NCBI RefSeq assembly: GCF_902498825.1
Contig: NZ_LR701459.1
Coordinates: 2,403,890 to 2,467,889 of the forward strand
Direction of reading: 5' to 3'
Source: Rhizobium sp. EC-SD404
GTDB lineage: Bacteria > Pseudomonadota > Alphaproteobacteria > Rhizobiales > Rhizobiaceae
DNA: 64,000 bases
Part shown: positions 27,048 through 35,557 of the stretch, in pieces
How the letters are laid out: each line of letters opens with the position of its first letter
Numbering within the stretch: the stretch's first letter is position 1
The notes under the pieces: model-generated
Told to the model about the DNA's origin: nothing
The model's input: only the letters and a program-made list of their open reading frames with translations
Databases searched by the model: none
Translations under genes and position numbers: made by a program

Positions 27048-27245
27048 ATGTCAAAAGACAGCAACCCTTTGAAGCATGACCGCGGAACGGCGCAACCGAT
27101 CGGTACAGAACAACCGACGAATGCCGATCAGAACATGGCGACCGAGGCTGCAGAACACGAGGCCGAGATGCGCAAGGCGAAGAAGAGCGCCGACGCGGAC
27201 GACGACAACCCAACCCCGTCGACGACACGAACACCGCCCGACTGA
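27048..27245 (+). CDS. Small charged, disordered hypothetical protein
   Basis: A 65-residue protein with no hydrophobic core, rich in Asp, Glu, Lys, Thr and Pro (EAAEHEAEMRKAKKSADADD, then a Thr/Pro tail). It looks intrinsically disordered. The ATG at 27048 follows AGGAG with seven bases between, which supports translation. I do not recognise a family. It is flanked by sugE (divergent) and tRNA-Lys (convergent). Confidence 0.55.
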   Translation: MSKDSNPLKHDRGTAQPIGTEQPTNADQNMATEAAEHEAEMRKAKKSADADDDNPTPSTTRTPPD

Positions 27246-27302
27246 ACGCGCCGTAAGCGCCACGACGACCACGTGAACCGAACTTTTCCGGATTTTGGAA
27301 AA

Positions 27303-27378
27303 TGGTGAGCCCGCAGGGGGTCGAACCCTGGACCTACTGATTAAAAGTCAGTTGCTCTACCAGCTGAGCTACAGGCTC
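27303..27378 (-). tRNA. tRNA-Lys (TTT anticodon)
   Basis: A 76-base tRNA on the minus strand starting GAGCCTGTAGCTCAGCTGG. The anticodon loop is ACTTTTAAT giving TTT, the T-arm is GGGTTCGACCC, the acceptor stem is GAGCCTG/CGGGCTC, and CCA is encoded. Confidence 0.96.
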
Positions 27379-27521
27379 CCGCCGGGGCGCGGTGGCCCGG
27401 GGAATTGGCGCGGAACATAGGCAGGCGCCTGCCGGGGGTCAACCGCAAAAATGCAGTTCGCCGCGTCCAAAACGAAGACTTTTCGTCTCGCTCGGGACGC
27501 GGCGGAATTTGGTGCCGAACC

Positions 27522-27731
27522 TTAGAGGTTACGACCGACTGCACCGCCTGCGACGGCACCGCCAACACCGCCGACGATCGCGCCGCCGGTACCGGCAATC
27601 GCGTCACCGACCACGGCTCCGCCAACACCGCCGACGACGGCGCCGCCTACGGTCTTCTGGCCAGTCGTGCATCCGGCGGCGCCGAGAGTGGCGACGGCAA
27701 CGACCGAAAGCGTGGCAATTTTCTTCAACAT
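27522..27731 (-). CDS. Small glycine-zipper lipoprotein
   Basis: A 69-residue protein. The signal peptide ends in a lipobox, LGAAGC, with Cys21 as the lipidated residue. The mature part is a glycine zipper of two near-identical 20-residue units (GGAVVGGVGGAVVGDAIAGT and GGAIVGGVGGAVAGGAVGRN). The units come from a 60-bp-spaced DNA duplication (27559-27577 and 27619-27637). Such proteins insert into or stabilise membranes; a specific role is unknown. It stands alone between tRNA-Lys and a secreted hydrolase. Confidence 0.78.
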   Translation of the reverse strand: MLKKIATLSVVAVATLGAAGCTTGQKTVGGAVVGGVGGAVVGDAIAGTGGAIVGGVGGAVAGGAVGRNL

Positions 27732-27812
27732 GGGGAAACTCTCCTATTCAAGCGATCGATAACGTAACCCGCTTCGCCGCATAGGGTTCCCGCCGTTCAA
27801 CAACCATCGCGA

Positions 27813-28706
27813 TCAACGTGCGTTGGCGAGCACGAAATTCAGCGTTTCGCGCCAGTCGATCATGCGGATCGGGATGCCGTGGCTGCCGGTGGCGAAGAGA
27901 TGGAACCGCGTCGGGTAATCGCCGCTCGCGCGTAGCGAATCGAAGACGGCGCGCTGGTTGCGCCAATCGTAGACGCGATCGTTTTCACCATGTGCGAAGA
28001 CGATCGGCAGACCCGCGCGCGCAGCAGCACTATCGGCCAGGGACCCATCCGGCATGCCACCCAACAGAACCAGCCCGCCAAGCTGCGAGGCGAGCGCGCC
28101 ATCGCGCGCTGCTGCTACGCAAAGCGCGCTCCCCATCGAGCCGCATGCGAGCACGATCGGCGCTTGCGGCGAAACCTGCATCGCGTGCCCGAACAGCGCC
28201 CGGATAACACCCTGCCCGCCGGCCTCGAAATCGGGGAGGCTCGGCACGTAATAGGTGCCGCCATTGCGGGTTGCGAGGTTCTTCAGCCGGTTGAAATTGC
28301 CGCCGAAGCGCCAGTCGTCCGACCCGAGCCTGCGGTCGCCGTCGCGTCCGTGCACGAAGATGACGACAAAGCGTGCGCTTGCTTCCGCACCGAACTCGTT
28401 GACGGTGAGCGAACCCGCGCCTGTGGAGATGCTGCGCTCGCGCCCGGCGCGGTTGGCGCCGAGATCGACATAAGCGCGCTTGGCACGTCGCTCCGGAATG
28501 TCGTCACGGCCATTGATGTCGCGCATCTCGCGGTAGTCGTAACGCCGGAAAGCGCCGTCCGCACTCTCCTCGATCACGGCCGGGTAGGCGAACCGATCAT
28601 CCTTGAACGGCGCTATCTCGGCCGCCGCGACAGGGATCGTCGAGAACAGCGCCACCAGACCGATGATCGCTCCCCGCCCCATGATCATCCACCACGCATT
28701 TGTCAT
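27813..28706 (-). CDS. Secreted alpha/beta hydrolase-like protein
   Basis: A 297-residue protein with an N-terminal signal peptide (ending VALFSTIPVAAAEI), so probably periplasmic. The fold cues FVVIFVHGRDGD (oxyanion strand), LACGSMGSALC (nucleophile elbow), PIVFAHGENDRVYD (acid) and FATGSHGIPI (histidine) point to an alpha/beta hydrolase. The elbow is CGSMG rather than the usual GxSxG. The start at 28706 follows AGGAG; the frame is open to 28838. Substrate unknown. It is divergent from parE. Confidence 0.78.
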   Translation of the reverse strand: MTNAWWMIMGRGAIIGLVALFSTIPVAAAEIAPFKDDRFAYPAVIEESADGAFRRYDYREMRDINGRDDIPERRAKRAYVDLGANRAGRERSISTGAGSLTVNEFGAEASARFVVIFVHGRDGDRRLGSDDWRFGGNFNRLKNLATRNGGTYYVPSLPDFEAGGQGVIRALFGHAMQVSPQAPIVLACGSMGSALCVAAARDGALASQLGGLVLLGGMPDGSLADSAAARAGLPIVFAHGENDRVYDWRNQRAVFDSLRASGDYPTRFHLFATGSHGIPIRMIDWRETLNFVLANAR

Positions 28707-28896
28707 GACCGGGCTCCTACCCTTCCTCATTCTGTCGATATCCACTATTCGTGGCGCCGCTGGCCAGCCTTTCATGTGGGCAACCGCGCGCGGCACCGTG
28801 AACACAAGTAGAACACGGCTCGCGTGCCAGAACGCCATCTGTCACACTGCGCAGGTGATTCGGCCACAATTCACGCCTTGGGACTGAAGCATAGCC

Positions 28897-30954
28897 ATGG
28901 ACGACAGCAACGATCTTTTCGCGACCATTCCGAGCGCCGGCCCCACGGCCGGTCCGGCAAAACGGCCGGCTGCCGCCGATCCGGTGCGCCGGGCGCCGAA
29001 AGCGGAAAAGCCCAGCGACAGCGACGGCGATTATTCGGCTGCCGACATCGAAGTGCTGGAAGGACTGGAGCCGGTGCGTCGCCGGCCCGGCATGTATATC
29101 GGCGGCACCGACGAAAAGGCGCTGCACCATCTCTTTGCCGAAGTCATCGACAACTCAATGGACGAGGCCGTGGCCGGCCACGCCAATTTCATCGATGTCG
29201 AGCTGTCGGCCGATGGCGTGCTGTCCGTCACCGACAACGGCCGCGGCATCCCGGTCGATCCCCATCCCAAGTTCAAGGATCGCTCGGCGCTCGAAGTGAT
29301 CATGACGACGCTGCATGCGGGCGGCAAGTTCGACAGCAAGGTCTACGAGACCTCCGGCGGTCTGCACGGCGTCGGCATTTCCGTCGTCAACGCGCTGTCC
29401 GAGGAATTGACGGTCGAAGTCGCGCGCAATCGCAAGCTCTATCGTCAGCGCTTCTCGCGCGGCATGGCACTTGGGCCACTTGAGGAAGTCGGCGAAGTCC
29501 AGAACCGTCGCGGCACGCGGGTTTCGTTTCGACCCGACCATCAGATCTTCGGCCAGAACACGCGGTTCGATCCGGCCCGTCTCATGCGCATGGCGCGCTC
29601 CAAGGCCTATCTCTTCGGCGGCGTCGAAATCCGCTGGTCCTGCGCGCCCGAACTCGTTGCCGAAAAGCCCGACGTCCCGGAAAAGGCGGTCTTCCATTTC
29701 CCGGGCGGCTTGAAAGATTATCTGCAAGCTTCGCTCGGCCAGGATTTCAGCGTCACCAACGAGATTTTTGCCGGCAAGACGACCAAGACCGGCGGCCACG
29801 GCACCGTGGAATGGGCCGTCACCTGGTTCGGCGGCGATCCCTTCGTGCAATCCTATTGCAACACCATCCCGACGCCTGAAGGCGGCACCCACGAGGCCGG
29901 CCTGCGCATTGCGCTGACGCGCGGCCTCAAGGCCTATGCTGAGCTCACCGGCAACAAGCGCGCCTCGATCATCTCGACGGAAGACGTGATGATCTCTGGC
30001 GCGGCGATGCTGTCGGTCTTCGTGCGCGAACCCGAATTCGTCGGACAGACCAAGGACAAGCTCGCGACCGTCGAGGCGCAGCGCCTCGTCGAAAACGCCC
30101 TGCGCGATCCCTTCGACCACTACCTCGCCGATCAGCCAGCCGAAGCGGCGAAGCTGCTCGACTGGGTGCTCGACCGCGCCGATGAGCGCGTGCGCCGGCG
30201 CAAGGAAAAGGAAATCAACCGCAAGAGTGCGGTCAAGAAGCTGCGGCTGCCCGGCAAGCTCGCCGATTGCACGCAGACGGCGGCGCAAGGCGCCGAGCTC
30301 TTCATCGTCGAGGGCGATTCGGCCGGCGGTTCGGCAAAGCAGGCACGCAACCGGCAAACGCAGGCGATCCTTCCCTTGCGCGGCAAGATCCTAAACGTCG
30401 CCAGCGCCGGACGCGACAAGCTCACCGCAAACCAACAGATCGGCGACCTGATCCAGGCGCTCGGCTGCGGCACGCGAGCCAAGTATCGTGACGACGATCT
30501 GCGCTACGACCGCGTGATCATCATGACCGACGCCGATGTCGACGGCGCGCACATCGCGTCGCTGCTCATCACATTCTTCTATCAGGAGATGCGCGGCCTG
30601 GTGGACAACGGTCACCTCTATCTGGCCATCCCGCCGCTCTATCGCATGACGCAGGGATCGCGCACGCTTTATGCCCGCGACGACGCGCATCGGGTGGAAC
30701 TGCTGGAAACGGAGTTCAAGGGCCGCGGCAAGGTCGAAATCGGCCGCTTCAAGGGCCTCGGCGAAATGCTGCCGGCGCAGTTGAAGGAAACCACCATGGA
30801 TCCCGCGAAGCGGACGCTGCTGCGCGTCTCCATCGATGCCGAGGATCTGGAAGGCACCGCGATCGCGATCGACGACCTGATGGGAACCAAGCCGGAGGCA
30901 CGCTTCCGCTTCATCCAGGAACGCGCGGCCTTCGCCGAAAATCTCGATATCTGA
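28897..30954 (+). CDS. parE: DNA topoisomerase IV subunit B
   Basis: A 685-residue type II topoisomerase ATPase subunit that, with ParC, decatenates daughter chromosomes. The GHKL ATPase is shown by EVIDNSMDEAVAG, DNGRGIPVDPHPKF and TSGGLHGVGISVVNALSEEL. The TOPRIM domain has EGDSAGGSAKQARNR near residue 472 and DADVDGAHI near 545. The first 45 residues are a variable, charged extension. ParE, rather than GyrB, is favoured by the length (about 685 against about 800) and the missing C-terminal insert. Confidence 0.94.
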   Translation: MDDSNDLFATIPSAGPTAGPAKRPAAADPVRRAPKAEKPSDSDGDYSAADIEVLEGLEPVRRRPGMYIGGTDEKALHHLFAEVIDNSMDEAVAGHANFIDVELSADGVLSVTDNGRGIPVDPHPKFKDRSALEVIMTTLHAGGKFDSKVYETSGGLHGVGISVVNALSEELTVEVARNRKLYRQRFSRGMALGPLEEVGEVQNRRGTRVSFRPDHQIFGQNTRFDPARLMRMARSKAYLFGGVEIRWSCAPELVAEKPDVPEKAVFHFPGGLKDYLQASLGQDFSVTNEIFAGKTTKTGGHGTVEWAVTWFGGDPFVQSYCNTIPTPEGGTHEAGLRIALTRGLKAYAELTGNKRASIISTEDVMISGAAMLSVFVREPEFVGQTKDKLATVEAQRLVENALRDPFDHYLADQPAEAAKLLDWVLDRADERVRRRKEKEINRKSAVKKLRLPGKLADCTQTAAQGAELFIVEGDSAGGSAKQARNRQTQAILPLRGKILNVASAGRDKLTANQQIGDLIQALGCGTRAKYRDDDLRYDRVIIMTDADVDGAHIASLLITFFYQEMRGLVDNGHLYLAIPPLYRMTQGSRTLYARDDAHRVELLETEFKGRGKVEIGRFKGLGEMLPAQLKETTMDPAKRTLLRVSIDAEDLEGTAIAIDDLMGTKPEARFRFIQERAAFAENLDI

Positions 30955-30984
30955 TCAATCGCAGCAGATCGCTGCGTGATCTTT
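30953..30984 (+). terminator. Hairpin terminator after parE
   Basis: CGCAGC / GCTGCG with a 5-base loop, extended by GATCA / TGATC around a 2-base bulge, is followed by TTTAG. It overlaps the parE stop codon and lies between two convergent genes. Confidence 0.5.
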
Positions 30985-30996
30985 AGCTGATGCGTC

Positions 30997-32139
30997 TCAG
31001 GCGGCGCGAACGCTCGCCAGAGCTCGGGCATCGGCGCGAGCGCACTGGCGGCGATGCGCGAGATTGAGCTTCTCGACGAGCGTCAGAAGCTCCGCTACTT
31101 CAGGGTATTCGGCCGCATCGCGTTGGTGCAGTTCGATCAGTGTGCGGGCGAGATGCGATGGCGTCGCGATCCTGCCCTTGCTCGAAGCGTCGCGCCAGAC
31201 GAGCGTCGCGGAGATGAAGACCGTCAGAAGACGCGCCGGCAAGCCGATGGCGCCATAGAGCGCCCGGATTGCCGGCACGCGCCCATCGATCACGATGGCG
31301 CGCACGCGGGCTTCGGGCTGTTCGGAAATCGCGACCACGGCTGCCACGAAAAAATCGAGCTTGCCGCTGGCAAGCGCGTGCATCAGCAAGGCGGGCGTCA
31401 GGCGACCCTCGCAGCGCAGATGCTCGGCGAGACCAGGCAAGGCAGCGGAATTCCCGTCACCGGCCAGCATCAGCGTCGCCTGCATCTGGGTTTCCGACAC
31501 GACGCGCTCGGCCCGCCGTTCGCCGATCACGTTGCGGACGAGATCGAATTGCGAAAGCGCGGTCGCGACGGCCCCCATCAGCCGATGGCGGACATCGGCT
31601 GGAAGATCGTTACGCTCTACGAGCAAGGCTCGAATGGCCGTATCATCCGCAAACCGCTCGGCGATGCGGCGAAGCGAAAACGGCGCGATGGCGGCTGACC
31701 GGTTCTGGAGCAGATCGCAGATGGGCTCGACGCCGGCGACCTCTGCGATCGCGGCGGAGACGGAGCGCGACAGGCCAGTGCGCAGTGCCACGAGACGCTG
31801 AAGATCCTCGACGTCCTCACCGACCAGATCGACGAGATCGGCATCGCTGAGCAGCGGCGAAAAGGCGACGATGCGGCCCGCGACCTCAATCTGGTCCCGC
31901 GACAGCGCGTGGATGATCGCCCGCGGCGCCTCGGTCGAATGCGACATGATATCGGCGATCGCCAGCCGCACTTTCGGTGAAGGATCGTCGAGCAGATATG
32001 TCAGCGCCACTTCCGCTGCCTGGCGATCGTCGGCGGCAAGAGTGCGCTCCACGAAAGCCCGCGCCAGCGAACCCGCCGCCTTCGCCCGATCGGCAGCCGG
32101 CGCCGTTTCGGTCCAGCGGAGAAATGCGGCGATGATCAT
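30997..32139 (-). CDS. DUF2336 domain-containing protein
   Basis: A protein of about 380 residues built from helical HEAT-like repeats. Segments such as YLLDDPSPKVRLAIADIMSH and IIHALSRDQIEVAGRIVAFS are typical of the DUF2336 family found in alphaproteobacteria. No signal peptide or catalytic motif is visible; function unknown. The frame can begin at a TTG at 32196, but ATG 32139 (MIIAAFLRW) fits the family's usual N-terminus better. It converges with parE. Confidence 0.82.
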   Translation of the reverse strand: MIIAAFLRWTETAPAADRAKAAGSLARAFVERTLAADDRQAAEVALTYLLDDPSPKVRLAIADIMSHSTEAPRAIIHALSRDQIEVAGRIVAFSPLLSDADLVDLVGEDVEDLQRLVALRTGLSRSVSAAIAEVAGVEPICDLLQNRSAAIAPFSLRRIAERFADDTAIRALLVERNDLPADVRHRLMGAVATALSQFDLVRNVIGERRAERVVSETQMQATLMLAGDGNSAALPGLAEHLRCEGRLTPALLMHALASGKLDFFVAAVVAISEQPEARVRAIVIDGRVPAIRALYGAIGLPARLLTVFISATLVWRDASSKGRIATPSHLARTLIELHQRDAAEYPEVAELLTLVEKLNLAHRRQCARADARALASVRAA

Positions 32140-32330
32140 GTATGGCCCCAACCCAAAGACGATGCGATTCCCAGTGCCGACAAGGCTAGGCGTCAAAGGT
32201 TTACGTTTGGTTCACCATGTTTTTGCCTCACGCCCGGGCGGACATCGCTTTTCCCTCGCCGCCAAAGCGGTTAGGACGAGCGCGGTGCCTAAGCGCAGCA
32301 CCTCGATCGACGCTGGGAGGAGAATATTAG

Positions 32331-33218
32331 ATGCGGTCCTATCTTTTCGTGCCGGGTGATTCCGATCGAAAGCTGGAAAAAGCGCCCTACTCCGGCGCAG
32401 ATTGCCTCCTGATCGATTTGGAAGACAGCGTGTCGCCCCGCCGCAAGATCGAGGCCCGCGCGATGACTGCCGCCTTTCTCGAAGGTGCCGATCGCCGCGA
32501 AGGCAAGCCCAAGCTGATCGTGCGCATCAACGCACTCGACAGCGGCTATGCCGAAGCGGACCTCGATGCCGTCGTCGGCGCCAAGCCCGACGGCATTCTC
32601 CTGCCCAAGGCCGAAGGCCCTGCGGCCATCCAGCATCTTTCAGCGCTCATCGCTGTTCGTGAAGCCGAGAACGACATTCCGGAAGGCCGGCTGCGCATCC
32701 ATGCGCTGGCCGCGGAAACGGCGGCCGGCGTGCTCAATCTCAACGGCTACCGCGGCGCATCTGCGCGGCTCGAAGCTCTGTCCTGGGGCGGCGAGGATCT
32801 GGCGGCTGATCTCGGGGCCGCACGCAACCGCGGCGATGATGGCCACTATACCGACGTTTTCCGTCTCGCCCGCTCCATGACATTGCTTGCAGCCGCGGCT
32901 GCGCAGATCATGGCGATCGACACGGTCTTCACCGATTTTCGCGACATGGAGGGCCTGGAGCGCGAGTGCTTCGCCGCCGAGCGCGACGGTTTCGCAGGCA
33001 AGCTCGCCATCCATCCAGCTCAGGTCGACGTGATCAACCGCGTCTTCACGCCGAGCGAAGAGGCGGTTCATCTTGCAAGGCGCATCGTGGAGTTGTTCGA
33101 GGGCGCCGGCGAGGATGCGGGCGTCATGAGCCTCGAAGGTCAGATGATCGACCGGCCGCATCTGCGGCAGGCCGAACGCATTTTGAAGCGGGCCGCGGCG
33201 GCCGGTTTGAGGACGTGA
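32331..33218 (+). CDS. CitE-like CoA ester lyase (HpcH/HpaI family)
   Basis: A 295-residue TIM-barrel lyase of the malyl-CoA/citramalyl-CoA lyase and thioesterase group. It opens with MRSYLFVPGDSDRKLEKA, then DCLLIDLEDSVSPRRK, VRINALDSGY and DGILLPKAEGP, with the CoA-site region FAGKLAIHPAQVDVIN near the end. The Mg-binding acids (Glu and Asp of LEALSWGGEDL) are present. Start ATG follows GGGAGGAG. The exact substrate is not determined from sequence. Confidence 0.88.
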   Translation: MRSYLFVPGDSDRKLEKAPYSGADCLLIDLEDSVSPRRKIEARAMTAAFLEGADRREGKPKLIVRINALDSGYAEADLDAVVGAKPDGILLPKAEGPAAIQHLSALIAVREAENDIPEGRLRIHALAAETAAGVLNLNGYRGASARLEALSWGGEDLAADLGAARNRGDDGHYTDVFRLARSMTLLAAAAAQIMAIDTVFTDFRDMEGLERECFAAERDGFAGKLAIHPAQVDVINRVFTPSEEAVHLARRIVELFEGAGEDAGVMSLEGQMIDRPHLRQAERILKRAAAAGLRT

Positions 33219-33231
33219 AGCCTCTGCAAGA

Positions 33232-33852
33232 TCAGGCGCGCTTGACTGCTTCCCATTGCGGGCGGAAAAGTTCGAACGTGTCCCCGCCGTCACAATAGTC
33301 CATGTAGCCGAGCCGTGCGAGCGGCGCGACGAGCGCCATGTCGAGACGGCCGTCCTTGATCGCCTCGTCGCGGATGCGGATGCCGACCACCTGCCCTAGC
33401 ACCATCCAGTTTTCGGATGGCTCCCCGTCCAGGCCTTTCGGACGAAAAACGTCGGTCGTGCGGCATTCGAGAACCGCATAGGCCTCGTCCACATAGGGCG
33501 CGTCGACCAGCTCGCCGGTCTTCGACGTCAGCCCCGACAGCTCGAATTCGTTCACGCCATCCGGCGCATCCACCGAACTCATGTTCATCTGCTCGGTGAG
33601 CGCGCGGCCGACAAGGTTGGTCGTGAAGACGCCGGTGTCTTCCGCGTTGCGGGCGCTGTGCTTGTAGCCGGCAGAAGAGAACATCAGGAGCTTGGGGCGA
33701 TCAGAGACCGCATTGAAGAAGGAGTAAGGCGCAAGGTTGAGAGCGCCATCCTTCGACTTCGTCCCGATCCAGCCGATCGGCCGGGGCGAGATGATGGCTT
33801 TGTACGGGTCATGGGCAAGCCCATGGCGATTGGTGTCGGTTGTGTAGAACAT
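33232..33852 (-). CDS. Flavin reductase family protein (FMN-binding split barrel)
   Basis: A 206-residue FMN-binding protein of the flavin reductase/DIM6-NTAB group. It starts MFYTTDTNRHGLAHDPYKAI, then SPRPIGWIGTKS and LNLAPYSFFNAVSDRPKLLM, the standard flavin-binding core. It may supply reduced flavin to an oxygenase or oxidoreductase. It follows the nitroreductase gene after 3 bp, so the two flavoproteins form an operon, and it converges with the CitE-like gene. Confidence 0.88.
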   Translation of the reverse strand: MFYTTDTNRHGLAHDPYKAIISPRPIGWIGTKSKDGALNLAPYSFFNAVSDRPKLLMFSSAGYKHSARNAEDTGVFTTNLVGRALTEQMNMSSVDAPDGVNEFELSGLTSKTGELVDAPYVDEAYAVLECRTTDVFRPKGLDGEPSENWMVLGQVVGIRIRDEAIKDGRLDMALVAPLARLGYMDYCDGGDTFELFRPQWEAVKRA

Positions 33853-33855
33853 GAA

Positions 33856-34446
33856 TCAATCCAGGAAAGTGGTCAGCGCATCCACGTCGGGACGCGGACG
33901 GTCGGGCGGCGTCATTTCGCTGCTGCCGATATGGAGGAAGCCGGCGATCTGCTCACCATCCTTGAGGCCGAAGAGCGGCCGGGTAGCCGCATCATAGGCA
34001 TACCATTCGGTCAGCCAGTTTGCGGCAAAACCGAGTGCGTTGGCCGCCATGAAGAGGTTGAGGCAGACTGCGCCGGCCGAAAGCTGCTGCTCCCAAAGCG
34101 GGATCTTCGGATGATCACCGGCCGTGCTGATGACGGCGATGACGACCGGCGCGCGGGCAAGCCGTTCGCGCTCGATCTCGACTTCCTTCTCCGAAAGGTT
34201 GCCCCGTCGCTCGTTCGCAATGCGGGCGAGTTCGGCACCGATCCTGGTCCGCGATTCGCCCGCAACCACCAGAAACCGCCATGGCGCCAGCTTCCCGTGG
34301 TCGGGCACCCGTGTCGCGAGCCTCAGCATTTCGCCGATCTGGGAGGTGTCGGGACCAGGCTCGTTCATCTGCATTGCAGGCACCGAACGCCTTGTATTGA
34401 GATAGGATTTCAGATCCGGGCGCGCGTTGAGTGCATGCTCGTGCAT
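33856..34446 (-). CDS. Nitroreductase family protein
   Basis: A 196-residue FMN-dependent NAD(P)H reductase of the nitroreductase family. Core patterns are NTRRSVPAMQM (the R-R-S FMN phosphate motif), ATRVPDHGKLAPWRFLVV, and WEQQLSAGAVCLNLFMAANALGFAANWLT. It is the first gene of a two-gene unit with the flavin reductase. The physiological substrate is unknown. Confidence 0.88.
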   Translation of the reverse strand: MHEHALNARPDLKSYLNTRRSVPAMQMNEPGPDTSQIGEMLRLATRVPDHGKLAPWRFLVVAGESRTRIGAELARIANERRGNLSEKEVEIERERLARAPVVIAVISTAGDHPKIPLWEQQLSAGAVCLNLFMAANALGFAANWLTEWYAYDAATRPLFGLKDGEQIAGFLHIGSSEMTPPDRPRPDVDALTTFLD

Positions 34447-34549
34447 TGAGTGAAACCTCTCGCAAAGTGGGGAAATATGAGCAGGCCTTGAAATTGCCTA
34501 AGCTTTTCGGTTCAAGTGGCGCCTGTCTAGAAGCTTGTCAACAGTGACG

Positions 34550-35506
34550 ATGCCATTGATGCCGTATCACGCATGCTACCGCCGGGCCGTCATTCTGGCG
34601 TGCGCCGCTCTCGCCACGACCTCCTCCGCATCCGCGCAAAGCGCCTTTGGCGAGATTGATCCGGACATGCCGGCGATCGAACTTCCCGGCCTCAATCAAT
34701 ACGCCCCGACGGTGCCGGATGGCGTGATGGCGACCGATTTTCGTTCCGTGTCACTGGATGCGAGGCTCGTCGAAGGCGGTGAGACAATCAGCGATGGTCT
34801 CGTCTGGCGCGTGTTCGATTCGGTGCCGGGCCGTGACGGCAAGCTGCCGCTGATCGCCAGCTCCGAAGGCGGCAATGCCGAATTCGCGTTCCCGCCCGGC
34901 GACTATTTTCTGCACGTTGCGTTCGGCCGCGCTGCCGTCTCCAAACGCCTTACGGTGCCGGCAAGCGGTCCGGTGCCCCCACAGTCGCTGACGCTGAATG
35001 CCGGCGGTCTCGTGCTCAGCGCGCTTTCAGGCGAGGACATGCGCATTCCGCCCGAAGACCTGACCTTTTCGATCTATACCGCAACGCCTGATCTGGAGGG
35101 TGAGCGCGGGCTGATCGTCGCCGACGTACGGCCCGATACCGTGATCCGGTTGAATGCCGGCACCTATCACGTCGTGTCCGACTACGGCGCGCACAACGCC
35201 AGCATCCGCTCCGACATCCATATCGAAGCCGGCAAGCTCACCGAAGCCACCATCGAGCACCGTGCCGCCGAACTGACGCTGAAGCTTGTCTCCGAACCCG
35301 GCGGCGAAGCGATCGCCGATACCGCCTGGTCGATTCTCACCGCATCGGGCGATCCGATCGGCGAAAGCGTCGGTGCATTCTCCACGATCATTCTCGCAGA
35401 AGGCGACTACACCGCCATTGCCCGCAACAAGGAACGCGTCTTCCAGCGCGAGTTCAAGGTCGAAGCCGGCCGCAACACCGACGTCGAAGTGCTGATGGCA
35501 GAATAA
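34550..35506 (+). CDS. Secreted protein with three beta-sandwich-like repeats
   Basis: A protein of about 318 residues with a signal peptide (hydrophobic stretch AVILACAALATTSSASAQ). I do not recognise a named family. The mature part has three related modules, each ending in a turn and strand pattern: PPGDYFLHVAFG...LTVPASG, NAGTYHVVSDYG...IHIEAGK and AEGDYTAIARNK...FKVEAGR. These look like Ig-like or carboxypeptidase-regulatory-like beta sandwiches. ATGs at 34550 and 34559 and a TTG at 34535 are possible starts; none has a strong ribosome site. It is probably periplasmic or envelope-associated. Confidence 0.68.
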   Translation: MPLMPYHACYRRAVILACAALATTSSASAQSAFGEIDPDMPAIELPGLNQYAPTVPDGVMATDFRSVSLDARLVEGGETISDGLVWRVFDSVPGRDGKLPLIASSEGGNAEFAFPPGDYFLHVAFGRAAVSKRLTVPASGPVPPQSLTLNAGGLVLSALSGEDMRIPPEDLTFSIYTATPDLEGERGLIVADVRPDTVIRLNAGTYHVVSDYGAHNASIRSDIHIEAGKLTEATIEHRAAELTLKLVSEPGGEAIADTAWSILTASGDPIGESVGAFSTIILAEGDYTAIARNKERVFQREFKVEAGRNTDVEVLMAE

Positions 35507-35526
35507 AGGGGCCTCAAAGGGCCCCT
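35507..35526. terminator. Hairpin between the secreted protein and thrS
   Basis: AGGGGCC / GGCCCCT with a 6-base loop directly follows the stop codon of the secreted protein. A short T-rich stretch (CTATCATTT) follows. It lies between two convergent genes. Confidence 0.5.
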
Positions 35527-35557
35527 CTATCATTTCCGGTATGTGATCTCACTCGCG

